The notes: generated from the sequence alone by a model not told the origin. 64,000 nt of DNA from Pseudooceanicola nanhaiensis (GCF_020171315.1 NZ_JAIUZP010000007.1:186001-250000); one strand, 5' to 3'; positions 26,511 through 35,384 are shown, counted from the first letter of the stretch. A program made the numbers and translations.

Positions 26511-27202
26511 TGCGCCGCGCCGACCGCCTCTTCCAGATCGTGCAGCATCTGCGCGGCGGTCGGCTTCTCACCGCGAAGGCCCTTGCCGAACGGCTCGAGG
26601 TCTCGCCCCGGACGATCTACCGCGACGTGGCCGACCTGATCGGTTCCGGCGTGCCGATCGAAGGCGAGGCGGGCGTGGGCTATGTGATGCGGGCGGGCTA
26701 CGACATGCCGCCGCTGATGTTCCCGGAGGAGGAGATCGTGGCGCTGGTGGCCGGGGCGCGGCTGCTGCGCGCCTGGGGCGGCCTGCAGATGGCCGCCGCG
26801 GCGGAGGAGGCGCTGGTGCGGATCGAGGCGGTGCTGCCCGATCCCCTCAAGGCCCGCGCGGCGCAGGTGAAGATCCACGCCCTGACGCTGAATGGCGAGA
26901 TGAGCGAGGCGCAGCGTGCCCTGCTGGACGAGATCGAGGCCGCATGCGACAGCCGCCACCGGCTGGAGATCTCCTACCGCGATGCGGCAGGGGCCGAGAC
27001 CCGCCGGGTGCTGCGGCCGCTGGGGCTCTATTTCTGGGGCAAGGTCTGGACGTTGGTCGCCTGGTGCGAGTTGCGGCAGGATTTCCGGATGTTCCGCCTC
27101 GACCGTATCGCGGCGGCAGAGCTCGGCGCGCCCTTCCGGGATGAGCGCGACAAGACGCTGGCCGCCTTCTACGCCACCCACCCGGAACGCCGCCGGGACT
27201 AG
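26510..27202 (+). CDS. YafY-type transcriptional regulator (HTH_11 plus WYL)
   Basis: 230 residues. The N-terminal winged helix-turn-helix is clear (FQIVQHLRGGRLLTAKALAE, RLEVSPRTIYRDVADLIGSG), followed by GVGYVMRAGYDMPPLMF and a WYL domain near residues 140-210 (LEISYRDAAGAETRRVLRPL, then WTLVAWCELRQDFRMFRLDR). WYL domains sense ligands, often nucleic acids or small molecules. It is translationally coupled to the VOC gene; the inverted repeats at 26062-26118 are its probable operator. It is convergent with the CDF gene across palindrome copy C. Confidence 0.92.
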   Translation: MRRADRLFQIVQHLRGGRLLTAKALAERLEVSPRTIYRDVADLIGSGVPIEGEAGVGYVMRAGYDMPPLMFPEEEIVALVAGARLLRAWGGLQMAAAAEEALVRIEAVLPDPLKARAAQVKIHALTLNGEMSEAQRALLDEIEAACDSRHRLEISYRDAAGAETRRVLRPLGLYFWGKVWTLVAWCELRQDFRMFRLDRIAAAELGAPFRDERDKTLAAFYATHPERRRD

Positions 27203-27260
27203 CGGCTCCGCTGGCCGTCTGCCCACACGTCTGTCGTCCCGTGACGCTGGCGTGGTTCCC

Positions 27261-27305
27261 CCGTTTTCTTCGAAGAAAACGGTCCGGAATTTTTGAAAAT
27301 TCCGG
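27261..27305. repeat. TTCGAA double palindrome, copy C
   Basis: A perfect 22-bp palindrome with half-arm CCGTTTTCTTC (27261-27282), identical to one half of copy A, then one base and a second 22-bp palindrome with outer arm CCGGAATTTT (27284-27305) that has a single central mismatch. The order of the halves is reversed relative to copy A. It lies between convergent genes. Confidence 0.85.
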
Positions 27306-27315
27306 GCACCGCCTC

Positions 27316-28257
27316 TCAGTGGCCGATGGCCTTGGCGTTCTGGCAGGCCGAGCCCGCGTCTTCCAGTTCCAGCACCGAATGGTGCAGGTCGAACTTCTCG
27401 TGCAGCAGGGTCTTGAGCCGCTGGCGCACCACCGTGCCCTCGGCCCCGGCGGAGATCACCACATGGGCCTCCAGCGAGGTCTCGCGTTCCTGCATCCGCC
27501 AGAGATGGAGGTGGTGGATATCCTCCACGCCTTCCTCGGCGCGCATGGCGTCCAGCACGGTCTGGGTGCCGGGTTCGTCCGGGGCGCCAAGCATGAGGAT
27601 GCGGATCACCGGCCCGATCTCGACGCCCGCGTGCCACAGGATGTAGGCCGAGATGCCCAGCGTCACGATCGGGTCCACCAGCCGCCAGTCGTAGACGAGG
27701 ATCGCCACGCCCGCGACGATCACCGCGACGGAGCCGAGCGCATCGGCCACGTTGTGCAGGAAGGCCGCGCGAATGTTCACGCTGTCCTTGGACATGGAAA
27801 AGACCAGCAGCGCCGTGACCGTGTCGATCACCAGCGCCACGCCGGCCACGATCACCACGGTCCAGCCTTCGACCTCGACCGGGTTGAAGAGCCGCTGCAC
27901 GCCCTCGGCGGCGAGGTAGAGCGCGACCACGATGAGGGTGACGTAATTCACCAGCGCGGCCACCACCTCGGCCCGGCCATAGCCGAAGGTCATCGCGGCA
28001 TCGGCGGGCCTGCGGGCGATACGCCGCGCGGCAAAGGCGATGACGAGCGAGAGCGCATCGGAGAGGTTGTGGATCGCATCGGCGATCAGCGCCAGCGAGC
28101 CCGAGAAGATCCCCGCCACGATCTGCACCAGCGTGAGCACGATGTTGACGCCGATCGCAGCCCAGAGCCGCCCGTCGCCGCCGCCTTCGGGCAGGGCGTG
28201 ATGATGGTGGTGGTGTTGGTGGCCGTGGTCGTGGTCGTGGCCGTGATCGTGGGGCAT
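27316..28257 (-). CDS. Cation diffusion facilitator (Zn-type) metal exporter
   Basis: 313 residues, inner membrane. A His/Asp-rich N-terminal tail (HDHGHDHDHGHQHHHHHH) is followed by six predicted helices. The transport site is of the zinc type: HNLSDALS in TM2 and HNVADALGS in TM5, both HxxxD. The C-terminal cytoplasmic domain has HHLHLWRMQERE and a final HHSVLELED. It exports divalent metal, most likely Zn(II) with possible Co, Ni or Cd, in exchange for protons. The upstream region has a MerR-type promoter, implying metal induction. The 3' end faces the WYL regulator across copy C. Confidence 0.93.
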   Translation of the reverse strand: MPHDHGHDHDHGHQHHHHHHALPEGGGDGRLWAAIGVNIVLTLVQIVAGIFSGSLALIADAIHNLSDALSLVIAFAARRIARRPADAAMTFGYGRAEVVAALVNYVTLIVVALYLAAEGVQRLFNPVEVEGWTVVIVAGVALVIDTVTALLVFSMSKDSVNIRAAFLHNVADALGSVAVIVAGVAILVYDWRLVDPIVTLGISAYILWHAGVEIGPVIRILMLGAPDEPGTQTVLDAMRAEEGVEDIHHLHLWRMQERETSLEAHVVISAGAEGTVVRQRLKTLLHEKFDLHHSVLELEDAGSACQNAKAIGH

Positions 28258-28290
28258 CGGGGAACCTTCCGTCGCATGTCGATGCCACCC

Positions 28291-28321
28291 TATCTAGGAG
28301 CTACAGCCGCTGTAGGTTCAA
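28291..28321 (-). promoter_or_regulatory. MerR-family-type promoter of the CDF exporter
   Basis: On the minus strand TTGAAC (28321-28316) and TAGATA (28296-28291) are separated by 19 nt, the overlong spacer typical of MerR-activated promoters. The spacer holds the perfect inverted repeat CTACAG-CCG-CTGTAG (28301-28315). It lies 34 nt upstream of the start codon. No merR-like gene is seen in the window. Confidence 0.7.
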
Positions 28322-28468
28322 GGGGAAAATCACGGGGCATCCCTGTCCTGCGCCGGGGGCTTCTGAACGGGCAGCACATGCTGGCCGCAAAGGCAGCGGG
28401 CGGACGTGGCCGGAGGCCGGGATGGGATCGGGTGCGGCGGCGTCAGGGCGCGCGACCGGGGCCCGCCC

Positions 28469-29269
28469 TCAGGAAGCGGGGCCGGTGACGGCGACGATCG
28501 GGCCCATCTTGCGGCCGAGGTCGTTGCGGTTGAGCTGCGGCGCGAAGATCCGCGAGACGTTGCCGTCGAAGTAGAGCGCGTTGGGCAGCTTCAGCAGGTC
28601 GCGGAAGACCGAGGCGAACTCGTAGAAGGTCACCACCTCGTTCGAGATCACGAAGACCGCGCGGCTGCCGTCCGCCGTCGTCCCCACCCCGTTGCGCACA
28701 TAGCGCGACGTGCCGTCCGGCATGATCCGGGGATGCAACTCGCCATTCAGCACCAGCATCGGGCCCGATTGGGTGGCATCGCGGCAGGAGCCCGCGGGCC
28801 GGTCCTGAAACGCCAGCGTCTCGATCACCTCGACCCGGTTCTCGTTGATGCAGAGCACCCCGTTGGGCAGCATGCCGAAATTGCCCGGACCCGCATTGGG
28901 GATCACGCGCATCAGCTCCTTGCCGTTTTCGACATAATGGCCGACGGGCGAGCGGTCCTCGTGGTACATGCCCGCGTTCATGCCGAAGAGCAGCTGCTTT
29001 CCCTCTCCGGCCAGCCGGGCCTGCAGCGCAGTGAACTCGCCATAGGGCGCGCCACCGGCGTCGTAGAGGAAGAGCCGCAGGTCGGCACGGGTCACGTCGA
29101 CTTCACACAGGGTGAAGCTGCGGCCCTGATAGATTTCGTTGCGGCAGGCGACGGGGCTGTCCTCGGCCCGCGCGGGATCGGGCAGGGCAAGCGCGGTCAA
29201 CGGCAGGGCGAGGCCCAGCAGGGCCCCGGCGAGACGGCGGTGGCGGCGCTGTGCTTTACGAGCGGTCAT
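28469..29269 (-). CDS. Exported phosphodiester glycosidase family (NAGPA/DUF2233) protein
   Basis: About 266 residues with an N-terminal signal ([18 protein letters not shown], cleaved near ARAEDS). The mature part matches the phosphodiester glycosidase fold: [58 protein letters not shown], and [14 protein letters not shown] near the C-terminus. Mammalian NAGPA removes GlcNAc from phosphodiesters; bacterial members act on envelope glycans or are uncharacterised. Start 29269 overlaps the rbfA stop by 14 nt. An upstream ATG at 29299 is possible but would place ten polar residues before the signal. Confidence 0.82.
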   Translation of the reverse strand: MTARKAQRRHRRLAGALLGLALPLTALALPDPARAEDSPVACRNEIYQGRSFTLCEVDVTRADLRLFLYDAGGAPYGEFTALQARLAGEGKQLLFGMNAGMYHEDRSPVGHYVENGKELMRVIPNAGPGNFGMLPNGVLCINENRVEVIETLAFQDRPAGSCRDATQSGPMLVLNGELHPRIMPDGTSRYVRNGVGTTADGSRAVFVISNEVVTFYEFASVFRDLLKLPNALYFDGNVSRIFAPQLNRNDLGRKMGPIVAVTGPAS

Positions 29270-29699
29270 CGGCCCCGTCGTCGTCCCCGAAATCGTCATC
29301 CTCGTGGTCCACGTCGCGGCGCACGTCGTCCTTGTTGAACAGGCGACGGGTCTCGTCCATCCGGTCGAAGGTCTCGTCGAGGCGGAACCGCAGGTCGGGC
29401 GTGAACTTCAGCGCCACCTTCTTGCCGATCATCCGGCGCAGCTCGCTCTTGTTGCGGGCCAGCAGCGAGACGGCCTCCTCCTGTCCCTGCCCGCCGAGGG
29501 GCAGCACATAGGCGGTGGCGATCTTCAGATCGGGAGAGCAGCGGACCTCGCCCACGGTGATGGAGAGGCGGTTCAGCTCCGGGTCATGCACGTCACCACG
29601 GGCCAGCACCTCCGAAAGGGCACGGCGGATGACTTCGCCGACGCGAAGCTGACGTTGCGAGGGGCCTGCGCCCATACCGGTATCTTGGTGACGTTTCAT
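29256..29699 (-). CDS. rbfA: Ribosome-binding factor A
   Basis: About 147 residues, cytosolic, a KH-fold late maturation factor of the 30S subunit. Seen: [50 protein letters not shown], and [20 protein letters not shown], all typical. A C-terminal acidic tail ([15 protein letters not shown]) is a lineage feature. The start is taken at 29699 to match the short N-terminus of homologues; ATG 29708 is equally possible. It is divergent from dapB and overlaps the glycosidase gene, so the two are probably cotranscribed. Confidence 0.93.
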   Translation of the reverse strand: MKRHQDTGMGAGPSQRQLRVGEVIRRALSEVLARGDVHDPELNRLSITVGEVRCSPDLKIATAYVLPLGGQGQEEAVSLLARNKSELRRMIGKKVALKFTPDLRFRLDETFDRMDETRRLFNKDDVRRDVDHEDDDFGDDDGADDRS

Positions 29700-29795
29700 G
29701 CAACGCATCTAGACTTTCGCCGCCCCTTTGCCAAGCGTGGAGCAACGGGCTAAGCAGGGTCCGGCCCGCGAAAGGGCGAGAAAACGGAGAGTACC

Positions 29796-30605
29796 ATGGC
29801 AGAGCTTCCCGGAATCGTGATTACCGGTGCTTCTGGGCGGATGGGCCAGATGCTGGCGCGGACCGTGCTGGAGAGCGACAAGGCCCGCCTCGTCGGCGCG
29901 GTCGAACGCGAGGGCAATGCCTGGGTCGGGCAGGACCTGGGCGAGGCAATGGGCGGCGCCGCGCTCGGGGTGAAGATCACCGATGACCCGCTGGAGGCTA
30001 TGTCCAAGGCGCAGGCGGTGCTGGACTTCACCGCGCCCGCGGCCTCTGTCGCCTTTGCCGAACTGGCCGCGCAGGCCCGCGCCGTACATGTGATCGGCAC
30101 CACCGGCTTCGAGCCCGCGCATCTGGAAAAGATCGAGGCCGCCGCCCGTCACGCGGTGATCGTGCGCGCGGGCAACATGAGCCTGGGTGTGAACCTGCTG
30201 GTGAAGCTGACCCAGAAGGTGGCCGCCGCGCTGGACGAGGATTTCGACATCGAGGTCATCGAGGCGCATCACAACCGCAAGGTGGACGCGCCCTCGGGCA
30301 CCGCGCTGATGCTGGGCGAGGCCGCGGCCGAGGGCCGGGGCGTGAAACTGGCAGATGTCAGCGACAGCGGTCGCGACGGGATCACCGGCGCCCGGCGGCG
30401 CGGCGACATCGGCTTCTCGGCCATCCGCGGTGGCGACATCGTGGGCGAGCATGACGTGCTCTTTGCCGGGCCGGGCGAGCGGATCGTGCTGCGCCACATG
30501 GCGACGGACCGGGGCATCTTTGCCCGTGGCGCGCTCAAGGCCGCGCTCTGGGGGCAGGACAAGGGGCCCGGGTCCTATGACATGATGGATGTGCTGGGGC
30601 TCTGA
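29796..30605 (+). CDS. dapB: 4-hydroxy-tetrahydrodipicolinate reductase
   Basis: 269 residues, cytosolic. Uses NAD(P)H in the diaminopimelate/lysine pathway and so serves peptidoglycan as well as lysine supply. Seen: [18 protein letters not shown] (nucleotide-binding GxxGxxG), [20 protein letters not shown], and the signature [18 protein letters not shown] with catalytic His and Lys. ATG 29796 has CGGAGA upstream. Single gene, divergent from rbfA, with its own terminator. Confidence 0.97.
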   Translation: MAELPGIVITGASGRMGQMLARTVLESDKARLVGAVEREGNAWVGQDLGEAMGGAALGVKITDDPLEAMSKAQAVLDFTAPAASVAFAELAAQARAVHVIGTTGFEPAHLEKIEAAARHAVIVRAGNMSLGVNLLVKLTQKVAAALDEDFDIEVIEAHHNRKVDAPSGTALMLGEAAAEGRGVKLADVSDSGRDGITGARRRGDIGFSAIRGGDIVGEHDVLFAGPGERIVLRHMATDRGIFARGALKAALWGQDKGPGSYDMMDVLGL

Positions 30606-30636
30606 ACCGCACCCTTCGGTTTGGCACATTGGTTTG

Positions 30637-30662
30637 AAAGGCCCCCGCGCGGGGCCTTTCGC
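30637..30662 (+). terminator. Rho-independent terminator of dapB
   Basis: AAAGGCCCC and GGGGCCTTT arms around CGCGC, followed by CGCGTTTTC, about 30 nt after the dapB stop. Confidence 0.75.
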
Positions 30663-30781
30663 GTTTTCGGCCGCCGGTTACCGCATGTTCATGACTTGGG
30701 GCCAGTAAGGCCGGGGTGATCCGGTCGCGGCGCAGACACGTAAACCGGGCGTAACTTCAGGGCTACCGAAGGGAGACCCGG

Positions 30782-31204
30782 ATGCCGGACCGAACGTTTG
30801 CCTTGTCCTTGCCCGCCCACCTGCGGCCCGATGTGCCTGGGCCTCAAATGCTTATGGCCGGGGCGCTCCTGCTGACTGCGCTGCTGGGCAGCGGGTTGCG
30901 GGCGGAAACCGCCTTCGACCGGGTTGAAAGCCGCGAAGGTTTCGTTGCGCAGATCACCGGGCGGGAACTGACCTACCCCGGCATCCGCCTGCAGGTGAGC
31001 GAGGCGGGGCGAATCGACGGGCGCGCCTTCGGGCGCCCCGTGACCGGCGACTGGCGCTGGAAGGACGGCTATTTCTGCCGGACGATGGTCTGGGGGCGCA
31101 AGGAACTGGCCTACAACTGCCAGCTGGTCGAGAAACGCGCGGGCGCGCTGCGCTTCACCTCGGATCGCGGGGCGGGCGACTCGGCCGTGCTCAGCCTGCG
31201 TTAG
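30782..31204 (+). CDS. Exported protein of unknown function downstream of dapB
   Basis: 140 residues as annotated. A hydrophobic stretch at residues 23-40 (MLMAGALLLTALLGSGLRA) looks like a signal peptide preceded by an unusually long polar leader, so the true start could be the internal ATG (30848) instead. The mature part has two Cys (GYFCRTM, YNCQLVE) and a GDWRWKDGYFCR core. It is too short and lacks the motifs to be an enzyme of lysine synthesis. Function unknown; it may form a small secreted domain stabilised by a disulfide. Confidence 0.6.
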   Translation: MPDRTFALSLPAHLRPDVPGPQMLMAGALLLTALLGSGLRAETAFDRVESREGFVAQITGRELTYPGIRLQVSEAGRIDGRAFGRPVTGDWRWKDGYFCRTMVWGRKELAYNCQLVEKRAGALRFTSDRGAGDSAVLSLR

Positions 31205-31290
31205 GGGTGCCACGGCGCCGGGGTGCCACTGGTACGCGGCGCAAGGCTCTGGCCGCGCAGGAGAAACCAGCGCGGCGCCGGGGCAAGGCC

Positions 31291-31470
31291 TCAGAAGTCG
31301 ACGGCGAGGCCCTTCTTTTCCCAGTCGCCGTAGCGCACCGGCTCGGGTCCGTCACGGCCGCCCAACTCGGTGGGCAGCTCGAACTCCCCGGCCTTGCGGC
31401 GGCGTTCCTCGGCTTCGGCCAGAGCGCGCTGTGCGGCGGGGGGCAGGTCGCGGGTGTCGGATGTGCTCAT
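31291..31470 (-). CDS. DUF1674 / SDHAF4-like succinate dehydrogenase assembly protein
   Basis: 59 residues. Family hallmark at the C-terminus: RYGDWEKKGLAVDF, preceded by ELGGRDGPEP. SDHAF4 homologues bind flavinylated SdhA and protect it before assembly of complex II. Here sdh genes are not nearby, so the role is by family only. ATG 31470 follows AGAGGAAG; the frame stays open upstream, but that part is antisense to rsmB. It is divergent from rsmB with 67 nt between starts. Confidence 0.82.
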   Translation of the reverse strand: MSTSDTRDLPPAAQRALAEAEERRRKAGEFELPTELGGRDGPEPVRYGDWEKKGLAVDF

Positions 31471-31537
31471 CTTCGCTTCCTCTTTCGGTGGCCCATTGTT
31501 ATATGGGTCCGCCCCGGAAGGGCAAGGAGCCCCCATC

Positions 31538-33559
31538 ATGAGTGACGATCGAAATTCCAAACGCCCCCGCCCCACGGCAGGAGGCTCTTCGCGCGGCGGC
31601 GGGTCTGCCCCGCGCCGTGGCGCAGCGCCCACGTCGGGCGGCAGCAACCCCTGGGCGGATCCCTCGACCAGCGGTCGGCGCGGATCGGCCAAGCCGGGCG
31701 CGCCCAAGGCCGGGAAACCGGCCAAGCCGGGCAGCAAGCCCGCGGGCAAGATGGGTGGCAAACCTTCCGGTAAACCGTTTGGCAAACCGGGCGGCAAGCC
31801 CGAGGGCCGGTCCTTCGGCAAGCCAGGGGACAAACCCTATGGCAAGGGCGGCCCGCGCCGCGACGGCGAAGGCCGGGATGGCGGCCGTGATGGTGGCCGC
31901 GACGGGGGCAAGCCTTGGGAAAAGCGCGGTGCCTCCAGCGATGGCGGGCGTCCGCCGCGCCGTGATGGCGACCGTCCCGAGGGGCGGCGCGATGGCAAGC
32001 CGGGCGGCAAACCGGGACAGGGGCGTCCGGGCCGCGACGGCGAGGGCCGGGGCAAGTTCGGCGGCAAGCCCGGTGAAGGCCGCGGCGGCTACCGTGACGA
32101 CCGTGGCCCCCGCGGTGAAGGCCGTGGTGGGTCCCGTGATGATCGCGGCCCCCGTGGTGCGAGCCGTGGCGGTCCTCGTGGCGAAGGCCGCGGTGGCCCC
32201 CGTGGTGAAAACCGGGGCGGCAATCGCGACCGGGCCGAGGGCCGCAAGCCGCGCCACGGCGCGGGCGAACGCCCGACGCCGCAGGCTCCGCGCCTGCCGA
32301 AGGAGCCCCGCCGCGCCGCGCTGCGCCTGCTGGAAGGGGTCCTGACCGAAGGCAAGCTGCTGAGCGAAATGCACCCCGGCCTCGCGCCCATGGCGCCCGA
32401 GGACCGGGCCCGCACCCAGCGGCTGACCTCGGACACGCTGCGCTTCCTGCCGCGTCTGGATCAGCTGCTGTCGCAGCACATGGAACGCCTGCCCGACCTC
32501 GAGGTGCTGAACATCCTGCGCCTCGCCGCGCTGGAACTGGTGCAGGGCACCGCGGCCCATGGCGTGGTGAACGAGGCCGTCGAGGCCTGTTCGAAACTGC
32601 CCCGTCACGGCCACCTCAAGGGCCTCGTGAACGCCGTGCTGCGCCGCGTCTCGGAAGGCGGCGAGGCGGCGTGGAACGCCCTGCCGGTGCCCGAGATGCC
32701 CGAATGGCTGCGCGAGCCGCTGATCGAGGGCTGGGGCGAAGAGGCGATCGAGGGCATGGAGGCGGCCCATGCCGCCGGTGCGCCCCTCGACATCACCCCG
32801 CGCGATCCAGCGCAGGCGGCGGCGCTGGCTGAACAACTGGGCGGCACGCTGCTGCCCACCGGCTCGATCCGCCTGACGGAGCAGGGCAAGATCTCGGCCC
32901 TGCCGGGCTTCGACGAGGGCGCATGGTGGGTGCAGGACGCCACCGCCGCCCTGCCGGCCCGCCTGCTGGCAGCACAGCCGGGCGAGCGCGTGCTCGACCT
33001 CTGCGCGGCGCCGGGCGGCAAGACCATGCAGCTGGCCGCGGCCGGTGCCGATGTGACGGCGGTGGACGTCTCGGAGAAGCGGCTTGAAACCGTGTCCGAG
33101 AACCTTGGCCGCACCGGCCTCGCCGCCTCGATCATCGCCTCCGATGCGCTTGCCTTCACCGCCGAGCCCTTCGACGCGATCCTGCTGGATGCGCCCTGTT
33201 CGGCCACCGGCACGATCCGGCGCCACCCGGACCTGCCCTATGCCAAGGACGGCAGCGACTTCGCCGGGCTCTTCGAGCTGCAGGAGAAGATGATCGACCA
33301 CGCGCTCAGCCTGCTGAAGCCCGGCGGGCGGCTGGTCTATTGCACCTGTTCGCTGCTGCCGGACGAGGGCGAGGTCCAGATCGAGGAGGCACAGGTGCGC
33401 AACCCGCAGCTGACCGTCGATCCGGTGCCCGAAGACCTGCCGGGGCTGGAACCCGAATGGCTGGCCGAGGAAGGCGGACTGCGCCTGCGGCCCGATTTCT
33501 GGGCAGACCGTGGCGGCATGGACGGCTTCTACATGGCCGTGCTGCGCAAACCGGCCTGA
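31538..33559 (+). CDS. rsmB: RsmB-type 16S rRNA (cytosine-C5) methyltransferase with long low-complexity N-terminus
   Basis: 673 residues, far longer than the usual 430. Residues 1 to about 250 are Gly, Arg, Lys and Pro rich, with imperfect repeats such as GKPGGKPEGRSFGKPGDKP and DDRGPRGEGRGGSRDDRGP, and are probably disordered. Residues about 255-400 form the NusB-like RNA-binding domain (RAALRLLEGVLTEGKLLSEM). The SAM-dependent domain follows: RVLDLCAAPGGKT near 483, DAILLDAPCSATGTIRRHPD near 550, and LVYCTCSLLPDEGE near 601, giving both conserved cysteines. It methylates a cytosine of 16S rRNA. Start 31538 has CAAGGAG upstream. Confidence 0.93.
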   Translation: MSDDRNSKRPRPTAGGSSRGGGSAPRRGAAPTSGGSNPWADPSTSGRRGSAKPGAPKAGKPAKPGSKPAGKMGGKPSGKPFGKPGGKPEGRSFGKPGDKPYGKGGPRRDGEGRDGGRDGGRDGGKPWEKRGASSDGGRPPRRDGDRPEGRRDGKPGGKPGQGRPGRDGEGRGKFGGKPGEGRGGYRDDRGPRGEGRGGSRDDRGPRGASRGGPRGEGRGGPRGENRGGNRDRAEGRKPRHGAGERPTPQAPRLPKEPRRAALRLLEGVLTEGKLLSEMHPGLAPMAPEDRARTQRLTSDTLRFLPRLDQLLSQHMERLPDLEVLNILRLAALELVQGTAAHGVVNEAVEACSKLPRHGHLKGLVNAVLRRVSEGGEAAWNALPVPEMPEWLREPLIEGWGEEAIEGMEAAHAAGAPLDITPRDPAQAAALAEQLGGTLLPTGSIRLTEQGKISALPGFDEGAWWVQDATAALPARLLAAQPGERVLDLCAAPGGKTMQLAAAGADVTAVDVSEKRLETVSENLGRTGLAASIIASDALAFTAEPFDAILLDAPCSATGTIRRHPDLPYAKDGSDFAGLFELQEKMIDHALSLLKPGGRLVYCTCSLLPDEGEVQIEEAQVRNPQLTVDPVPEDLPGLEPEWLAEEGGLRLRPDFWADRGGMDGFYMAVLRKPA

Positions 33560-33585
33560 ACCCGCCTGTCTGCTGACTGATTTTC

Positions 33586-33617
33586 GGCCCGGTCCCGCCT
33601 GAACGCGGGGCCGGGCC
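33586..33617 (+). terminator. Hairpin terminator after rsmB
   Basis: GGCCCGG-T-CCCGC and GCGGG-GCCGGGCC pair around CTGAAC, followed by AAATTGTG. The rest of the 353-nt gap to the next gene shows no gene. It includes CCATGT-G-ACATGG (33728-33740), a short palindrome of unknown role. Confidence 0.55.
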
Positions 33618-33912
33618 AAATTGTGATCGCCCGTGGCGCCCCGAGGGCCTGCACATGGTTGATCCCTGCGCCCCGGGCGACTAATTTACCTGACGTGACC
33701 GCGGGAGATTCCCATCCCCGCGATGTGCCATGTGACATGGTTTTCGGGCGGCAACGGCGTCGCCCCGGCGGTGGGGCCAGTATCGCCCATCCCGCGACTT
33801 TCAGACGACACGACCCGCCACGGGCCCTTCAGGGGCGTGGCCACGCCATAGGCCCCGGGCCTTGGCGCTGATTGGAACAGACGACACGCGTTCGGCCGGG
33901 GAAGGGGGCTTT

Positions 33913-34932
33913 ATGCGATCGGATGATGACAGGGCACACCGGTTTCCACGCCGCGCAGCACTGCGCCGGGCGGCTCTTGCGCTGTGCGCCAGCCTCGCGC
34001 TGATCGCGCCGCAGGCCCGGGCGCAGAGCACGACAACCTCCACCAGCCTCAGCCTGATGGAGGCGCGGACCAATTCCATGATCGCGCAGCAGCCCGACCT
34101 GCTGCATTTCCTGACCACGCGGCGCAAGTTCAACCTCTACAGCAAGGTGACCGGCGACGACGGCACGCTGAGGATGAAGACTGGCAACCGCCTGCCGGTC
34201 TGGGCCGAGGCGGCGGCGAACTGGTCCAAGCTGGACGGCACCGAGAGCGAGTCGATGAGCGCGACCCTCGGCTTCCACATGCCCCGGGGCGAGAAGCTGG
34301 TGTATGGGGTCATGATGACCGTGGACCACAGCGGATCGGACGCGACGGAGGACGACAAGTTCGCCGACGGCTGGCTGGCCGGGCCCTACATCATCGCGCA
34401 GTTGACGGACCATCCGCTCTACTTCGAGGGGCGGCTTCTCTATGGCCAGTCGCGCAGCAAGCTGACCCTGAACACGGGCCGCGTGGGCTATCGCAGCAAG
34501 CGGTGGCAGACCCGGCTCAAGCTGTCCGGTGAAATGCCCCGCGACAACGTCACATGGCGGCCCAATCTCAGCTTCATCTACGGCGCGACCAAGCATGGCG
34601 CGGTGACCGACAGCCTCGGCACCGGGCTCTCCGCGCAGATGGTGGCGATCGGGCGTGTCACGCTGGGCCTCGACTTCGACATGCCGCTGATGGCGCAGGT
34701 CGGGGACCTTTCGCTGGTGGGCGGTCTCTCGGGCAACTGGAACTCCACCGCCACGGGCGAGACGGCGGTCGCGCTGCCGGGCCGCAACGATGGCTGGGCC
34801 AAGGCGCGGCTCGGCTTCCGCCGCACCCTGCCCGAGGGCACGGTGCTGGGCGGGCAGGCCTATGTCGAGGGGCTGGGCTCCAACACCTACGAGAACTACG
34901 GCCTGACCCTGAACCTGACGGCCAAGTTCTGA
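33913..34932 (+). CDS. Outer-membrane beta-barrel (autotransporter-like) protein of unknown function
   Basis: 339 residues. The signal peptide is twin-arginine-rich (RRAALRRAALALCASLALIA, cleavage near ARAQS). The mature chain alternates polar and aromatic residues (LHFLTTRRKFNLYSKVTGDD, MMTVDHSGSDATEDDKFAD, PLYFEGRLLYGQSRSKLTL) and ends YGLTLNLTAKF, with the C-terminal Phe that BAM recognises. This resembles an autotransporter beta-domain with almost no passenger. ATG 33913 has GGGAAGGGGG upstream. It is convergent with uraH, four bases apart, and not obviously related to purine use. Confidence 0.65.
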   Translation: MRSDDDRAHRFPRRAALRRAALALCASLALIAPQARAQSTTTSTSLSLMEARTNSMIAQQPDLLHFLTTRRKFNLYSKVTGDDGTLRMKTGNRLPVWAEAAANWSKLDGTESESMSATLGFHMPRGEKLVYGVMMTVDHSGSDATEDDKFADGWLAGPYIIAQLTDHPLYFEGRLLYGQSRSKLTLNTGRVGYRSKRWQTRLKLSGEMPRDNVTWRPNLSFIYGATKHGAVTDSLGTGLSAQMVAIGRVTLGLDFDMPLMAQVGDLSLVGGLSGNWNSTATGETAVALPGRNDGWAKARLGFRRTLPEGTVLGGQAYVEGLGSNTYENYGLTLNLTAKF

Positions 34933-34935
34933 GGT

Positions 34936-35295
34936 TCAGCTGCCGCGGTAGGTCGAATAGCCGAAGGGCGAGAGCAGCAGCGGCACGTGGTAATGCGCCT
35001 CCGGGTCCGAGATGCCGAAGCGGATCGGCACAAGGTCGAGGAAGCGCGGCTCTTCCGGCGGGGTACCGCTGGCGTCGAGATAGGCGCCCGCCTCGAAGAC
35101 CAGCTCATAGGTGCCCGGCGCGAAATCCTCGGCCGGCAGGATCGGCGCATCGGTGCGTCCGTCGTCGTTGGTCAACATGCAGGCCAGCTCCACCCGAGTA
35201 TCGCCCTCGATCCGGTAGAGCGTCACGGCAAGGCCGGCGGCGGGCATGCCGCGGGCAGTGTCCAGAACATGGGTCGTCAGATAGCCCTCGGCCAT
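34936..35295 (-). CDS. uraH: 5-hydroxyisourate hydrolase
   Basis: 119 residues, transthyretin-related protein. Hydrolyses 5-hydroxyisourate to OHCU in urate degradation. Seen: [19 protein letters not shown] with the active-site His, [12 protein letters not shown] with the conserved Arg, [19 protein letters not shown], where the C-terminal YRGS is the diagnostic tetrapeptide. ATG 35295 follows AGGGAGG. It is divergent from the puuE/uraD gene, so one 89-nt region serves both directions of the ureide cluster. Confidence 0.95.
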   Translation of the reverse strand: MAEGYLTTHVLDTARGMPAAGLAVTLYRIEGDTRVELACMLTNDDGRTDAPILPAEDFAPGTYELVFEAGAYLDASGTPPEEPRFLDLVPIRFGISDPEAHYHVPLLLSPFGYSTYRGS

Positions 35296-35384
35296 GACGC
35301 GGCCTCCCTTCGCGTATTTTCCCTTGAACTGCCGGGGCCTGCGGCGTTGAGTTGCCGGGGTCCTGACTTGAGGGAGAGAACCAC

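Noticed and set aside
30782-31204. Second dihydrodipicolinate reductase
   Set aside because: The protein is 140 residues with a signal-like segment and none of the DapB motifs; proximity to dapB is not evidence.
31471-31833. Upstream extension of the SDHAF4-like frame (Pro/Leu/Gly repeats)
   Set aside because: It is the complement of the low-complexity rsmB 5' region; ATG 31470 with AGAGGAAG gives the family-sized protein.
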